Shown: positions 14,948 to 24,492, numbered from the stretch's first letter. The stretch is 64,000 bases of DNA from Desulfofundulus thermosubterraneus DSM 16057 (GCF_900142025.1 NZ_FQZM01000010.1:23993-87992), one strand, 5' to 3'. The notes: generated from the letters alone by a model not told the origin. Numbers and translations: made by a program.

Positions 14948-15862
14948 TTACCGGTTTTGTTCCAGGTACTTTTCCGCACTGACTGCTGCAATGGCGCCAT
15001 CGGCTACGGCGGTAACTACCTGGCGCAGGGACTTTTGCCGGACGTCTCCCGCAGCAAAAAGGCCGGGACAGCTGGTCTGCATGTTTGCGTCGGTAAGGAT
15101 ATAGCCACGCTCGTCCAGCTTAACAAGCTCTTTAACTATAGAAGAATTGGGACTATAACCAATGTAAATAAACACCCCATTAACGGGCAATTCGCTGGTT
15201 TGGCCGGTGCGGACGTCTTTAATGCGTACACCGGTTACGATTTCGTTACCTGTGATCTCTTCCACTACGCTGTGCCAGATAAATTCTATGCGCGGGTTTT
15301 GCCGGGCCCGCTCTTGTACGATTTTGGTGGCTCTTAATTCACCGCGCCGGTGAATGATAAACACCCGGGTGGCAAATTTGGTTAAAAACATGGCCTCCTC
15401 TACTGCCGCGTCTCCACCGCCCACTACCGCCACGTGTTTGTCTTTAAAAAAGGCCCCGTCACAGGTGGCACAATAAGAGACACCCCGGCCATGAAAAGTT
15501 TCTTCACCCCTGACGTTTAACCTTTGAGGTTGCGCTCCGGTGGCAACAATGACCGTACGGGCCGTGAACTCAGTGTCCTCTGTTTTTATTATGAAGTTCA
15601 GGTTTTCTTTTTTGAGGGCCTCAACATTGGAATTAAGGATTTCCAGGCCAAAACGCCTGGCCTGGGCTTCCATCCGGTTCATCAGTTCCGGACCCCCAAT
15701 GCCTTCGCTAAAACCCGGATAATTTTCAATAAATTCCGTGGTAGCTGCCAGGCCACCGGTCATACCCCGTTCAATTAAAAGGCTTTTGAGTTTTGCTCGT
15801 GCAGCGTAAATCCCGGCTGTTAAACCTGCCGGGCCACCTCCGATAATCGCTACATCGTACAT
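14948..15862 (-). CDS. trxB: Thioredoxin reductase family flavoprotein
   Basis: 304-aa FAD/NAD(P)H disulfide reductase. The FAD loop is GGGPAG (8-13), the redox-active site CATC at 131-134 in the normal TrxB position, the second dinucleotide loop GGGDAAVEEA (148-157), and the FAD-binding end motif FAAGDVR. It starts one base after livF ends, so it is transcribed at the end of the liv operon, an unusual partner. Ferredoxin-dependent and NADPH-dependent versions cannot be told apart here. Confidence 0.88.
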   Translation of the reverse strand: MYDVAIIGGGPAGLTAGIYAARAKLKSLLIERGMTGGLAATTEFIENYPGFSEGIGGPELMNRMEAQARRFGLEILNSNVEALKKENLNFIIKTEDTEFTARTVIVATGAQPQRLNVRGEETFHGRGVSYCATCDGAFFKDKHVAVVGGGDAAVEEAMFLTKFATRVFIIHRRGELRATKIVQERARQNPRIEFIWHSVVEEITGNEIVTGVRIKDVRTGQTSELPVNGVFIYIGYSPNSSIVKELVKLDERGYILTDANMQTSCPGLFAAGDVRQKSLRQVVTAVADGAIAAVSAEKYLEQNR

Positions 15863-15863
15863 T

Positions 15864-16586
15864 TTAAGCCCCCTCTTCCACTTCGCCCAGATAGGCGCTG
15901 CGAATTTGTGGATTGGCCTGTACTTCTGCTGAGGTGCCGCTTAAGACAATGCGGCCTGTTTCTAGCACGTACGCCCGGTGAGCTATCTGCAAGGCCATGT
16001 AGGCATTTTGTTCCACCAGGAGTACAGTAGTTCCTTGCTGGTTGATATTCTTGATAATTTCAAAGATCTCTTCTACCAGCAGGGGTGACAGGCCCATGGA
16101 CGGTTCGTCCAGAACAAGCAAAGTGGGTTTGCTCATCAATCCCCGGCCCATGGCCAGCATTTGTTGCTCCCCGCCGGACAGGGTGCCGGCCAGCTGTTTG
16201 GCCCGTTCCCGTAAACGGGGAAAACGGTTCAGTACTTCTTCCAGGCTTTCCTGTACCTCGGACCGGTTGCGGCGGGTGTAGGCTCCCATCAAGAGGTTTT
16301 CCATGACGGTGAGATTGGGGAATATTTGCCGCCCTTCCGGCACGTGGGAAATACCCATTCTCACTATCTGGTGGGCCGGGGTGCGATTTATTTTTTGGCC
16401 CTGGAAATATATTTCTCCCTGGCGGGGAATTAACAGTCCCGAGATTGTGCGCAGGGTGGTGGATTTCCCCGCGCCATTGGCTCCGATAAGGGTAACTATT
16501 TCCCCTTTATCAACGTAAAAGGAAATCCCCTGTAGTGCCCGGATGGAACCGTAATAAACTTCCAAATCTTTTACTTGCAGGATCAA
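15864..16586 (-). CDS. livF: Branched-chain amino acid ABC transporter ATPase LivF
   Basis: 240-aa cytoplasmic ATPase. Walker A is GANGAGKST, the signature LSGGEQQ and Walker B LLVLDEPSMGL. The length and the signature are those of LivF. It overlaps livG by 4 bases (ATGA type) and is followed by trxB after one base. It powers uptake through LivHM. Confidence 0.93.
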   Translation of the reverse strand: MILQVKDLEVYYGSIRALQGISFYVDKGEIVTLIGANGAGKSTTLRTISGLLIPRQGEIYFQGQKINRTPAHQIVRMGISHVPEGRQIFPNLTVMENLLMGAYTRRNRSEVQESLEEVLNRFPRLRERAKQLAGTLSGGEQQMLAMGRGLMSKPTLLVLDEPSMGLSPLLVEEIFEIIKNINQQGTTVLLVEQNAYMALQIAHRAYVLETGRIVLSGTSAEVQANPQIRSAYLGEVEEGA

Positions 16587-17356
16587 GCCACTGTCGCCCC
16601 CTTACCCAGGTAGGCCTCCAAAACCACCGGGTTGTTTCGGATTTCCAGGGGAGTACCTGTTGCAATAATTTGTCCAAAGTCCATAACCACAAGGCGCTCG
16701 CACAGGTTCATAACCATACCCATCTGGTGCTCAATTAGTAATATCGTCAGTTTGAATCTCTCCTTGATGTAACGGACTAATTCCACCATGCGCTTCACTT
16801 CCGCTGGGTTCATTCCCGCTGCCGGTTCGTCTAGGAGCAGCAATTTGGGGTGCGTGGCCAGCGCTCGGGCAATTTCCAACCGCCGTTGATCCCCGTAAGC
16901 CAGGTTGGCTGCCTTTTCATTTGCCCGGTGGGCCAGGTTCAATGCCTCCAGCAGTTCCAGTGCTTCCCGGGTAACCTTTGCTTCTTCAGCGTTATACCGG
17001 GGTGTTCGTAAAAGAGCATCAAAAAAGTTATATTTAATGCGGGGATGAAACACTGCCCGCACATTGTCCAGCACCGTGTTTCCTTTAAAAAGGCGAATAT
17101 TTTGAAATGTCCTGGCTATTCCTCGCTGGGAAATTTTAAAAGGTGGTAAGCCCGTAATATCTTCTTCACAAAAATGTATGGTACCAGCGGTTGGTTTATA
17201 AAGGCCGGTGATCAAGTTAAAAACTGTCGTTTTACCCGCACCGTTGGGACCAATGAGGCCGACAATCTCTCCCTCATCTAAACTTAAGCTAAAATTGTTC
17301 ACTGCTTTGAGGCCGCCAAAGGTTTTTGCCAGGTTACTAATTTCCAGAACCGGCAT
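16583..17356 (-). CDS. livG: Branched-chain amino acid ABC transporter ATPase LivG
   Basis: 257-aa ATPase with Walker A GPNGAGKTT, a divergent signature LAYGDQRR typical of LivG, and Walker B LLLLDEPAAGM. It carries the C-terminal LivG extension ending in an EAYLGKG motif. It overlaps livM by 20 bases and livF by 4. Confidence 0.93.
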   Translation of the reverse strand: MPVLEISNLAKTFGGLKAVNNFSLSLDEGEIVGLIGPNGAGKTTVFNLITGLYKPTAGTIHFCEEDITGLPPFKISQRGIARTFQNIRLFKGNTVLDNVRAVFHPRIKYNFFDALLRTPRYNAEEAKVTREALELLEALNLAHRANEKAANLAYGDQRRLEIARALATHPKLLLLDEPAAGMNPAEVKRMVELVRYIKERFKLTILLIEHQMGMVMNLCERLVVMDFGQIIATGTPLEIRNNPVVLEAYLGKGATVA

Positions 17357-18356
17357 GGGTGTGCTCCTTTCCGGTCAGCATTTTCAGATGATCAGGGATT
17401 AATAACCGCAATTCCTTGCCGCTGAAAAGACCCTGGGGTCTAACGATAATCGAAACGACTAGGATGAGGGCGTAAATAACTCCGCGCCAGTCAATAAAGT
17501 TTTGTCCCAGGACCACACGCAAAACTTCCAGCAAGAAGACCCAGCCTACTGCCGTGACGATAGTGCCTGTCATGCTTCCCAGCCCGCCTAGCACCACAAT
17601 GAGGAGGAAGTCAAAGGATTTCAGGAAATCAAAACTGGCCGGGTGCAAAAAAGGATAACGGTGGGCGTAAATGCCTCCGGCGAGGCCCGCTAAGGCACAG
17701 CCCAGGACAAAGGCCATGACCTTGTAACGGGTAGTATCAATGCCCATTACATCGGCAGCAATTTCATCTTCTCGGATGGAGGTGCAGGCACGACCGTAAG
17801 TAGAAAATATGAAATTACGTACCAACAGAATTACAATCAGGGTTAAGATGAAGATCAAATCGAAGTGAGCCACCTGGGGTGTGCCACTCATCCCCGTGGC
17901 TCCACCCAGCACCGGGAACAACTTGTTGCCGTTTTCCATGCCTACTCTAACAATAATACCAAACCCGAGGGTAGCGATACCAAGGTAGTCGGAACGCAAC
18001 CTTAAAATAGGCAGGCCGATCAGCAATGCTACCAGACCTGCTACCGCAGCCCCGGTCAGGAGGGATAGAAAGAAAAACAGCATGTTGCCGTTTCCATAGA
18101 CCTTGTCCAGGGCTCCGGCCGTATAGGCTCCTAGACCGTAAAAAGCTGCATGGCCCAGGGAAAACTGCCCGGTGAAGCCGTAAATGATGGAAAGCCCCAG
18201 GGCACCGATGACAATAATCAGGGCTTGGTCCAGCACCAGTTGCCAGTAGGGAGTGAGCATCCCACTAAATTGCATGGCTTTGACCAGGGCAAAGAAGAAC
18301 ACTGCCCCTGCAAAGTAGAAAAACGTATTGCGTGATAATTTCATCTGCCCCTTCAC
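17337..18356 (-). CDS. livM: Branched-chain amino acid ABC permease LivM
   Basis: 339-aa integral membrane permease with about nine hydrophobic segments. It has the family motif GYTGQFSLGHAAF-like (GFTGQFSLGHAAFYGLGAY) and the cytoplasmic loop contacting the ATPase (GRACTSIREDEIAADVMGID). It is coupled to livG by a 20-base overlap and lies 14 bases downstream of livH. Confidence 0.92.
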   Translation of the reverse strand: MKGQMKLSRNTFFYFAGAVFFFALVKAMQFSGMLTPYWQLVLDQALIIVIGALGLSIIYGFTGQFSLGHAAFYGLGAYTAGALDKVYGNGNMLFFFLSLLTGAAVAGLVALLIGLPILRLRSDYLGIATLGFGIIVRVGMENGNKLFPVLGGATGMSGTPQVAHFDLIFILTLIVILLVRNFIFSTYGRACTSIREDEIAADVMGIDTTRYKVMAFVLGCALAGLAGGIYAHRYPFLHPASFDFLKSFDFLLIVVLGGLGSMTGTIVTAVGWVFLLEVLRVVLGQNFIDWRGVIYALILVVSIIVRPQGLFSGKELRLLIPDHLKMLTGKEHTHAGSGN

Positions 18357-18370
18357 CTTACTTTATGACG

Positions 18371-19255
18371 TTATACTTTTTCTGTTTCCGTACGGCCCAA
18401 CAGCCCCGTAGGCCGGAATAGGAGAACCAGAATCAAAATGGCAAAGGCAATGGCATCTCGCATTTGGGAAGATATATAGGCGGAAGTCAGGGTTTCCACC
18501 TGACCCATTATAAGCGCGCCCAGTACTGCTCCCGGAATGATCCCGATTCCGCCCAGTACGGCGGCGGTAAAGGCCTTTAAACCTGGCATGATACCCATGA
18601 AGGGATGAATCTGGGGATAGGCAATGGCGTATAAAACGCCTCCCAGGGCGGCAAAGGCCGACCCGATGGCAAAGGTAATGGATATGGTGGTATCCACATT
18701 TACGCCCATCAGCCGGGCGGCGTTATGATCCACGGCCACCGTGCGCATGGCCATACCAGTTTTCGTACGGTAAATTAGTATTTGGAGCAGGATAAGCATG
18801 AACAGAACAACCACAAAAACAATCACTTGAATGTTGCTGACGGAGAGGCCTGCAATATTCCAGTGTACTTCAGGAAAAGGTCGCGGCACCACCCGGTAAT
18901 TGGGGCCAAATACGAACTTAAGGCTGCTGAAGTACTCTAAAAAGAGCGATACACCGATGGCGCTAATCAGGGCGGCAATTTTCGGGGCGTAACGCAAGGG
19001 ACGGTAAGCTACCCGTTCAATGATCACCCCAAGCAGGGCACAGGCCACCATGGCCGTAAGTATGGCCACGGGCAGGGGCAACCCCCATACGGCAAAGCCA
19101 AAGTAGCCGAGAAAAGCCCCCACCATAAAGACATCACCGTGGGCGAAGTTAATCAGCTGCACCACTCCGTAAACCATGGTGTAGCCCAGGGCAATCAGGG
19201 CGTACATGAGTCCGAGTTGTAAGCCGTTCAACACCTGTTCCAGGAAATGCTCCAC
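18371..19255 (-). CDS. livH: Branched-chain amino acid ABC permease LivH
   Basis: 294-aa membrane permease starting at GTG 19255 (MEHFLEQVLNGLQLG), which has AGGAGG nine bases upstream; a longer frame to 19282 lacks a ribosome site. LivH hallmarks include GYTMVYGVVQLINFAHGD-like sequence near the N-terminus and RTKTGMAMRTVAVDHNAARLMG in the ATPase-contact loop. A stem-loop separates it from livK. Confidence 0.92.
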   Translation of the reverse strand: MEHFLEQVLNGLQLGLMYALIALGYTMVYGVVQLINFAHGDVFMVGAFLGYFGFAVWGLPLPVAILTAMVACALLGVIIERVAYRPLRYAPKIAALISAIGVSLFLEYFSSLKFVFGPNYRVVPRPFPEVHWNIAGLSVSNIQVIVFVVVLFMLILLQILIYRTKTGMAMRTVAVDHNAARLMGVNVDTTISITFAIGSAFAALGGVLYAIAYPQIHPFMGIMPGLKAFTAAVLGGIGIIPGAVLGALIMGQVETLTSAYISSQMRDAIAFAILILVLLFRPTGLLGRTETEKV

Positions 19256-19289
19256 TCCACTAAACCTCCTGCAGTCAACCAATCTGAAT

Positions 19290-19316
19290 GCGGGGAGGGG
19301 TTTCCCACCTCCCCGC
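19290..19316 (-). terminator. Stem-loop between livK and livH
   Basis: GCGGGGAGG and CCTCCCCGC pair between the binding-protein gene and the permease genes, with no long T run on the minus strand. Such hairpins often stabilise the upstream mRNA or cause partial termination, so that more binding protein than permease is made. Confidence 0.6.
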
Positions 19317-19330
19317 TTCCTGTTGCCGTT

Positions 19331-20500
19331 TTAATTGGGCTTGATGGCTGTGACGAACTTCTGCTTGCCGCCCTCAATTTTGAGTATGGTTACCGGTTTA
19401 ATCGGGTTGCCGTTCTCGTCGAAGGAAACTTTCTCGCCGCTTACGATGGAGAAGTCCTTGGTGTTCTGCAAGGCTTCTTTGATCTTGGCCGGGTCATCGC
19501 TATTCGCGGTTTTAATGGCATTGAGCAGCAGGTTGGTGGCGTCGTAGGTCAGAGTAGCAAAGGCGTCGGGTTCCTGGCCGTATTTTTCCTTAAATTGCTT
19601 GACCCAATTTTGTACCTCGGGCCTGGGATCTTGTGCGGAGTAGTGGTTGGTGAAATAACCGCCTTCCATGGTCTTGTAATCCAGGTCGCTGGAGTCCCAA
19701 CCATCCCCGCCGATAAATACGGCCTTGATGCCTTTATCCCTGGCCTGTTTGCCAATTAGGCTGACCTTCTGGTAGTAGTCCGGCAGGTAGAGAATGTCGG
19801 GATTTTTCTTGGCAATGTTGGTCAGCACTGCGGAGAAATCGGTATCATTCTTGGCATAGGCTTCCATGGTCAGTACCTGTCCTCCGCCGGCAGTGAAGGC
19901 TTCCTTGAAGTTGTTGGCCAAGCCAATGGTATAGTCGTTACCCTGGTCATAAAGGATGGCGGCAGTTTTTAGCTTGAGTTCTTCCAGGGCAAACTTGGCT
20001 GCCACAGTACCCTGGGTGGGGTCAATGAAACAGGCCCGGAAGATATATTCTTTGCGCTTACCCTCGTCTACAGTAACCTTGGGGCTGGTGGCCGTGCCGG
20101 TAATCAAAACCACCTTGTTATCATTGGCAAACTTGGAAATGGGAATGGTGGTTAAGGAAGTAAGGGAACCTACAATGGCCTTGACGCCATCCTGGGTAAT
20201 CAGTTTGGTGGCTACGTTGACAGCTTCCGTGGCGTCGTTACGATCATCAGCTTTTACGGGTTCAATTTTAAAATCCCCTGCCTTGTAACCGGCCTGTTCT
20301 AATGCCAGGTCAAAACCTTTCTGGGCCGATTCGCCAAAGGTCTTTACATCGCCGGTTAAGGGGGCAATAAACCCGATCTTGATTACCTTTTCCCCTGAGG
20401 CGCCTTGGGTCTCCGTTTTACCCTGGCCGCCACAGCCTGTAACAACCAGGGCCAAACTGAGCAGTACAACTAAAAGGATGGACCAAAATTTCTTACGCAC
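19331..20500 (-). CDS. livK: Branched-chain amino acid ABC transporter substrate-binding lipoprotein
   Basis: 389 aa. An N-terminal lipoprotein signal (hydrophobic ILLVVLLSLALVV, then VTGC with the lipidated C23) is followed by a Gly-rich linker and the LivK/Leu-Ile-Val-binding fold starting KIGFIAPLTGDVKTFGES. It is exported and anchored to the outer face of the membrane. A GTG start is used with AGGAGGAGG upstream. It is the first gene of livKHMGF-trxB. Ligand specificity (Leu/Ile/Val, amide or urea-type) cannot be read from the sequence. Confidence 0.9.
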   Translation of the reverse strand: MRKKFWSILLVVLLSLALVVTGCGGQGKTETQGASGEKVIKIGFIAPLTGDVKTFGESAQKGFDLALEQAGYKAGDFKIEPVKADDRNDATEAVNVATKLITQDGVKAIVGSLTSLTTIPISKFANDNKVVLITGTATSPKVTVDEGKRKEYIFRACFIDPTQGTVAAKFALEELKLKTAAILYDQGNDYTIGLANNFKEAFTAGGGQVLTMEAYAKNDTDFSAVLTNIAKKNPDILYLPDYYQKVSLIGKQARDKGIKAVFIGGDGWDSSDLDYKTMEGGYFTNHYSAQDPRPEVQNWVKQFKEKYGQEPDAFATLTYDATNLLLNAIKTANSDDPAKIKEALQNTKDFSIVSGEKVSFDENGNPIKPVTILKIEGGKQKFVTAIKPN

Positions 20501-20628
20501 GGGTCGTACCTCCTCCTTTTTAGATTGCGAGCTGCCAAATAAGCTTTTGCTTCCTCCCGGGCACAGTCACCTCCCCTTTATTTTGGCGGGTTAGTCATAT
20601 TAAACGGTAAGTTAATTCCACAAAATCT

Positions 20629-20772
20629 TCAAAAATCCTTTAAAAACTTCTTATAAGGGGATAAAAATTTTGGAGCGCCTGTATTGGCGCTCCACAGGGC
20701 ATTTTTCATAGCTTTTTGGGATATTTTGGACAATAATTTAAATTGTGGCAGGGAATCCCTTCTCTTACTCAT
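20629..20772 (-). CDS. Possible 47-aa basic peptide
   Basis: ATG at 20772 preceded by AAGGAGGTGG (very strong Shine-Dalgarno, but only 3 nt away). It encodes a lysine-rich peptide beginning MSKRRDSLPQ. Against it, a terminator-like hairpin with a T run lies inside the frame, and the spacing is short. It may be a small gene or leader peptide, or chance. Confidence 0.25.
   Translation of the reverse strand: MSKRRDSLPQFKLLSKISQKAMKNALWSANTGAPKFLSPYKKFLKDF
20664..20694 (-). terminator. Terminator downstream of the nucleoside phosphorylase gene
   Basis: On the minus strand TGGAGCGCC-AATACA-GGCGCTCCA forms a 9-bp stem followed by AAAATTTTTAT. It lies about 145 bases after the phosphorylase stop and before livK. 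Confidence 0.65.
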
Positions 20773-20838
20773 CCACCTCCTTGTAGCCCGATTACAATAA
20801 AACTATATTAAATACACCCGGGTATTTTGTCTGGTAAT

Positions 20839-21669
20839 TTATTCCTTAAGAAGGGTGGGATGGCGTAAGTCCGGACACCCGCACTCCTGATGCGTATCGA
20901 GCTGGCGCATGGCTTCCAGAAGAATGTTTCCCATCCGGGTTGCTTCTTGGTAAAAGATGTCGGCCAGTTCCCGGTGCTCCCATTCCTTGACCACACCCTC
21001 GGCGTAGTTGGTCACTATATCCACCCGGCCGTAGCAGGCACCAATTTCCCTGGCCAGATAAACCTCGGGGCACATGCTCTGCCCCACTATATCGGCTCCT
21101 AAGCGTCCCAACATGGCTATCTCGGCCGGGCTTTCAAAATGACGTCCGTCAGTAACGGCATAAATCCCCCGGTCAAAAATACGCCCCCGTCCCGGCGTAC
21201 TTTTTTCGGCCGCGTTGATCAGGGCGTCTCGGAGGACAGGGCAAACGGGCTGGCGCATGGTGAGCAGAAATTCACTATCAAGGCCCACGTCTTTGCGCAT
21301 GGAAAAGTCCAGGTAATCCGAGGCAACCAGAATATCCCGGGGCTTAAGCAGGTGGTTGATGGATCCTACCCCGCCCTCGGCTAAAATTCTCTTTACTCCT
21401 GCTTCTCGCAGCACCCAGAACAGTTGTTGGGAGGCCCTGCCCCGGCTTATCCCCCGGCGCCAGCCGTGCATTTTTGCGGTTAACACTTTTTTTTCCCCGA
21501 TGGTAAACAACTTTAAGGGAGGACTGTCCCCATAGGGCGTGGGGAAAACCAGGTTTTCAGCCAGAACCTGGACATCGGGAGTACCCAGGTCTTGAGGGAA
21601 ATTTAAGCTAAAGGTACTTGACCCGCCAATGATGGCAAACTCTACCCGTGGGATGTCTGGTGCGGACAC
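20839..21669 (-). CDS. MTAP/purine nucleoside phosphorylase family protein
   Basis: 276 aa from a GTG at 21669 with CAAAGGAG eight bases upstream; the frame is open to 21861 but that part overlaps the preceding methyltransferase gene and is not conserved. It begins PRVEFAIIGGSSTF, with the phosphate-binding GGSST-type motif, then TPYGDSPPL and the MCPEVYLAREIG segment near the substrate site. It is of the methylthioadenosine/methylthioinosine phosphorylase group: phosphorolysis of a purine nucleoside in methionine salvage. The exact substrate is undecided. It starts 4 bases after the methyltransferase stop. Confidence 0.82.
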   Translation of the reverse strand: MSAPDIPRVEFAIIGGSSTFSLNFPQDLGTPDVQVLAENLVFPTPYGDSPPLKLFTIGEKKVLTAKMHGWRRGISRGRASQQLFWVLREAGVKRILAEGGVGSINHLLKPRDILVASDYLDFSMRKDVGLDSEFLLTMRQPVCPVLRDALINAAEKSTPGRGRIFDRGIYAVTDGRHFESPAEIAMLGRLGADIVGQSMCPEVYLAREIGACYGRVDIVTNYAEGVVKEWEHRELADIFYQEATRMGNILLEAMRQLDTHQECGCPDLRHPTLLKE

Positions 21670-21673
21670 GCAA

Positions 21674-22420
21674 TCAACTCCTTTGGGCAACATAAAAATG
21701 ACGCCGGCTTTCTGCATGAATGGGGTTAAAGGAGAAGGCATCGTAGGAAGCGAGGTGCTTAAGCTCCGCGGTTTGCAAGGCCTGCTGTATCTGCTCCGGT
21801 GTGTAGCCGTACTCCCGGTGTTGTTCGGTAAATTTATAATAGTATTCCCCTTCCCGGACAAAGGCGGTTAGTTGGACTTCCCAGCTGCAATTTGCGGGCT
21901 GGTAACAGCTCTGCCAGATTAGGGTCAAATCCGGTTCGTCCACTATGGTTACTTCAGGGGTGGTGCCGGCCAACCATTGAATGGCATTTAAATCAAAAAT
22001 GAACATTCCACCGGGCGTAAGATTTTTTCTCACTTGTTGAAAGGTCCTTTCCAGATCCCTGTAGTCTGCTAGATAATTTAATCCATCATGGAAACAGGTA
22101 ATCAAGTCTACCGGTTTATTTAGCTGAAAAGAACGCATATCGGCGGCAAAGAAATTTACCGCCAAACCCTGTTTTGCAGCCTTTTTCCTGGCAATGGCTA
22201 CCATGGCCGGGGAGAGATCCAACCCCATGACCCGGTAACCCCTTCGGGCCAGGGGTAGGGTGGTATTCCCCGTACCGCACGCTAAATCAAGGATCGTACG
22301 GGGGTGATGGTCAAATCGCCGTAGGATTTCTTCCAGGTAATCGGCCCAGCCCTCAAAGTCCACCCCGGCCACTAAAAAATCGTAAATTCGTGCCAGACCG
22401 GCATAACAATGCATGACCAT
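21674..22420 (-). CDS. Class I SAM-dependent methyltransferase
   Basis: 248 aa. It has the SAM-binding motif I ILDLACGTGNTT and acidic motif II VMGLDLSPAMV, followed by FFAADMRSF and a DLITCFHDGLNYL segment. The layout is like small-molecule methyltransferases of the YcgJ/UbiE-like class. The substrate is unknown. It is probably co-transcribed with the nucleoside phosphorylase gene, which would fit use of SAM-derived nucleosides, though this is inference. Confidence 0.82.
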   Translation of the reverse strand: MVMHCYAGLARIYDFLVAGVDFEGWADYLEEILRRFDHHPRTILDLACGTGNTTLPLARRGYRVMGLDLSPAMVAIARKKAAKQGLAVNFFAADMRSFQLNKPVDLITCFHDGLNYLADYRDLERTFQQVRKNLTPGGMFIFDLNAIQWLAGTTPEVTIVDEPDLTLIWQSCYQPANCSWEVQLTAFVREGEYYYKFTEQHREYGYTPEQIQQALQTAELKHLASYDAFSFNPIHAESRRHFYVAQRS

Positions 22421-22446
22421 TTCCTTTCACGGGTTAAGTTAAATGT

Positions 22447-22468
22447 GCCCCCGTTGAAATTCGGGGGC
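22447..22468 (-). terminator. Stem-loop downstream of adk
   Basis: GCCCCCG-AATTTCAA-CGGGGGC on the minus strand lies 22 bases past the adk stop and before the methyltransferase ATG. It has no long T run, so it may be only partly terminating. Confidence 0.5.
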
Positions 22469-22489
22469 TTTGATATCCTGATTGCCTTA

Positions 22490-23173
<684 letters not shown>

Positions 23174-23216
23174 TTATAGCATGGATTACTCACCAGGGAA
23201 ACAGGTTTATCAAGCA

Positions 23217-23244
23217 ACAAAAACAAAACCCGGGTCTGACCCGG
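23217..23244 (-). terminator. Terminator downstream of tRNA-Pro
   Basis: On the minus strand CCGGGTCAGACCCGG is followed by GTTTTGTTTTTGTT. It lies 24 bases after the tRNA 3' end. Confidence 0.75.
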
Positions 23245-23267
23245 ATCCCCTTCACTATAAAAAATAC

Positions 23268-23345
23268 TGGTCGGGATGACAGGATTTGAACCTGCGACCT
23301 CACGGTCCCGAACCGTGCGCTCTAGCCAAACTGAGCTACATCCCG
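23268..23345 (-). tRNA. tRNA-Pro (anticodon CGG)
   Basis: A 78-nt gene including an encoded CCA. The acceptor arms CGGGATG and CATCCCG pair over 7 bp, the D arm has GTAGCTCAG, the anticodon stem CACGG/CCGTG closes the loop TTCGGGA (anticodon CGG, reading CCG), and the T loop is GTTCAAATC. It stands alone and is followed by an intrinsic terminator. Confidence 0.95.
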
Positions 23346-23382
23346 CCCGCAAAGAATATTATCCTATAAGGTTTAAGAAAAG

Positions 23383-24030
23383 TCAAGGGTTTTTCCCGAG
23401 CCAATCCACTGCCTGCCGCGCCGGCTGGATGAAGGCTATGAGCTTGTGGGCCAGTTCCACACCCAGTACCCAGAGGGCGGCGGTGGTTAAATGGGTGGGG
23501 GCTACGGCGTCAAAAAGAATATTGGCCCGGGGCGGGAATTCCTCGTCGCCGGCCCAGATGGTGACGGCCAGAGGCAGTTTGGGCAGGGCCGGGATTTTAG
23601 CACCCGCATCTCCCATATTCAGGGGTTCGCCTCCCAGATGCCTGGTGGCGCGGCGAAAATCCTCCAGTCTGGTGCCAAAGGCTTCCGCCAGGGGGTTAAG
23701 GGCGTCGGTGTGGAATGGTGCATTGTGGTGGGCGCCATTGGGCAATTCCAGGAAGGACAGCCAGCGACCTCGAGGCGGTAAACCGCTGGCCGAGCACAGG
23801 TATTGCAAGATGAGGGTGCGATCATTGTAGGGTACTTTTTCAGTGGAGCCCTGCTTTTGTACGTTACCGGCGAGATCAATTTCGTAAAAATGTCCCAAAT
23901 AAGGTAACAGGAAAAATTTTTTCTGGGCATCAAAGGAGGCACCGGTGCGTAAAACCACGGCTTCCGGTTCGCTGGCCAGGGATGCAAAGTTCCGCACTGC
24001 TTCACTTAAAGCGTTAAGCTGATTAACCAT
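23383..24030 (-). CDS. DUF3786-like protein of unknown function
   Basis: 215 aa, soluble, with no signal or membrane span. The segment PLAVTIWAGDEEFPPRANILFD and the early LPYLGHFYEIDL resemble DUF3786 proteins, which are common in Desulfotomaculum-like and acetogenic anaerobes and often lie near corrinoid enzymes. That identification is from memory of the family pattern and is uncertain. It lies between a membrane-anchored small protein and tRNA-Pro. Confidence 0.65.
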   Translation of the reverse strand: MVNQLNALSEAVRNFASLASEPEAVVLRTGASFDAQKKFFLLPYLGHFYEIDLAGNVQKQGSTEKVPYNDRTLILQYLCSASGLPPRGRWLSFLELPNGAHHNAPFHTDALNPLAEAFGTRLEDFRRATRHLGGEPLNMGDAGAKIPALPKLPLAVTIWAGDEEFPPRANILFDAVAPTHLTTAALWVLGVELAHKLIAFIQPARQAVDWLGKNP

Positions 24031-24051
24031 TTTCCCACCTCATCAGGATTT

Positions 24052-24492
24052 TTAGCGGCCCACAAGGTACAGGACGATGGCTGTAATGATTACTACCATG
24101 AAAAGAACCATGGAAAGCCCGCCGAAGTTTGTTAGAGCCTTTAAACGAATGCCTTCATTCTCTGCCCTTTCCCGCAAACTCTTGTAGACCTGTAACCGGC
24201 CGATCACATCCATAACCAGGCTGTCGGCCAGATCCGGGTCGCCTCCTTTTTCCAGGAGGCTATGCACGGTGGTGTCCATCCATTTCTGCCGTCCTCCTTC
24301 ATCCAGGAGAGCGTACTTTTCCTTCAGGAAGAGTTTGAACTCCCTTTCCCTTGGTTTTAGTTGCTCAAAATAGGTACGCCGTTCCAGGCGGGAGAGCTGC
24401 CGGATGTTCTTTCCCAACAGGGCAACCTCTTGCTCGTTGAGACGGAACTGTTTACCTATGGCGGCGGCAAATTCCCGGGACAAGATTCCCAC
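24052..24492 (-). CDS. Tail-anchored protein of unknown function, 146 aa
   Basis: Not recognised. It has a highly charged helical N-terminal ~120 residues rich in Arg/Glu/Lys/Leu and a single C-terminal hydrophobic span (GLSMVLFMVVIITAIVLYLVGR-like, residues ~124-145) ending in GR, the layout of a tail-anchored membrane protein. It lies downstream of a PBP gene and upstream of the DUF3786-like gene in the same direction, so all three may be co-transcribed. Confidence 0.65.
   Translation of the reverse strand: MGILSREFAAAIGKQFRLNEQEVALLGKNIRQLSRLERRTYFEQLKPREREFKLFLKEKYALLDEGGRQKWMDTTVHSLLEKGGDPDLADSLVMDVIGRLQVYKSLRERAENEGIRLKALTNFGGLSMVLFMVVIITAIVLYLVGR

Larger units (their letters stand above)
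20501..20838. other. Intergenic region between livK and the nucleoside phosphorylase gene
   Basis: 338 bases upstream of livK. It contains the stem-loop/T-run at 20664-20694 and a weak 47-codon frame (20629-20772) described separately. The AT-rich part at ~20580-20650 should hold the livK promoter, but no consensus -35/-10 pair is clear. Confidence 0.45.

Noticed and set aside
14818..15000. 60-aa ORF overlapping the trxB end
   Set aside because: It overlaps the conserved C-terminus of trxB and has no ribosome site.
20839..21861. Nucleoside phosphorylase with a 64-residue N-terminal extension
   Set aside because: The extension overlaps the upstream methyltransferase and is not family-like; a GTG at 21669 has a strong ribosome site.
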